From positions 27,942 through 34,149 of the forward strand of contig KL569426.1 in assembly GCA_000715685.1 (NCBI GenBank): 6,208 nt of DNA, written 5' to 3'. The position numbers and the translations under genes are program-made. Below, piece after piece: positions 6,186 to 6,208 of the stretch (positions are counted from its first letter, which is position 1; every line of letters starts with the position of its first letter). The DNA is from Streptomyces lilacinus. Lineage in GTDB: Bacteria; Actinomycetota; Actinomycetes; Streptomycetales; Streptomycetaceae. A model generated the notes under the pieces. It was not told the origin of the DNA. It worked only from the letters and a program-made list of their open reading frames with translations, and searched no databases.

Positions 6186-6208
6186 CTGTCTCTTATACAC
6201 ATCTCTGA
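6186..6208. other. Tn5 mosaic-end (Nextera-type) sequencing adapter, not genomic
   Basis: The 19-bp CTGTCTCTTATACACATCT (6186-6204) is exactly the reverse complement of the hyperactive Tn5 mosaic end used in transposase-based library preparation. It is followed by CTGA (6205-6208), the reverse complement of the TCAG key found in 454-type adapters. Illumina Nextera adapters would continue CCGAGC or GACGCT instead. It sits exactly at the contig end, which is where untrimmed adapter is expected. Translated, it yields the well-known artefact peptides MYKRQ (minus) and VSYTHL (plus). Genomic sequence should be taken to stop at 6185. Confidence 0.97.

Noticed and set aside
6186..6208. Tn5 or another natural transposon insertion at the right edge
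   Set aside because: Only the synthetic 19-bp mosaic end plus an adapter key is present, exactly at the contig end. No transposon interior follows.

Overview
The window is about 6.2 kb of very GC-rich DNA with strong G/C bias at third codon positions. Its protein sequences closely resemble actinobacterial ones. It looks like the end of a contig from a Streptomyces or a near relative. That assignment rests on codon bias, the style of the ribosome binding sites, and the form of the succinate dehydrogenase and DUF4132 proteins. No 16S or other marker gene is present.

Layout. Bases 1-1544 (minus strand) hold the 5' part of a gene for an exported, probably lipid-anchored, family GH20 glycoside hydrolase; its C-terminus runs off the left edge. 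A 291-bp divergent intergenic region (1545-1835) follows, with a perfect 20-bp palindrome near its middle. Bases 1836-5239 (plus strand) hold a complete sdhCDAB operon for respiratory complex II. After it come a triplicated 13-bp repeat and a strong hairpin terminator with a T-tract. Bases 5331-6185 (minus strand, convergent with sdh) encode the C-terminal 284 residues of a DUF4132-family protein of unknown role. The last 23 bases (6186-6208) are not genomic: they are a Tn5 mosaic-end sequencing adapter.

How the genes work together. SdhA (covalent FAD, succinate oxidation) and SdhB (three iron-sulfur clusters) form the cytoplasmic catalytic part. SdhC and SdhD anchor it in the membrane, bind heme b and pass electrons to the quinone, presumably menaquinone in this lineage. 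The four genes are tightly packed, with gaps of 7 and 23 bp and a 1-bp overlap, which fits a single transcript ending at the hairpin near 5281-5331. Nothing in the sequence ties the GH20 enzyme or the DUF4132 protein functionally to complex II.

This is mostly conserved core chromosome. I do not see a new multi-gene system. The points worth a second look are the GH20 active-site variations resembling lacto-N-biosidases, the palindrome between the divergent genes, the four intramembrane histidines of SdhC/SdhD, and the adapter artefact that creates a false start codon.
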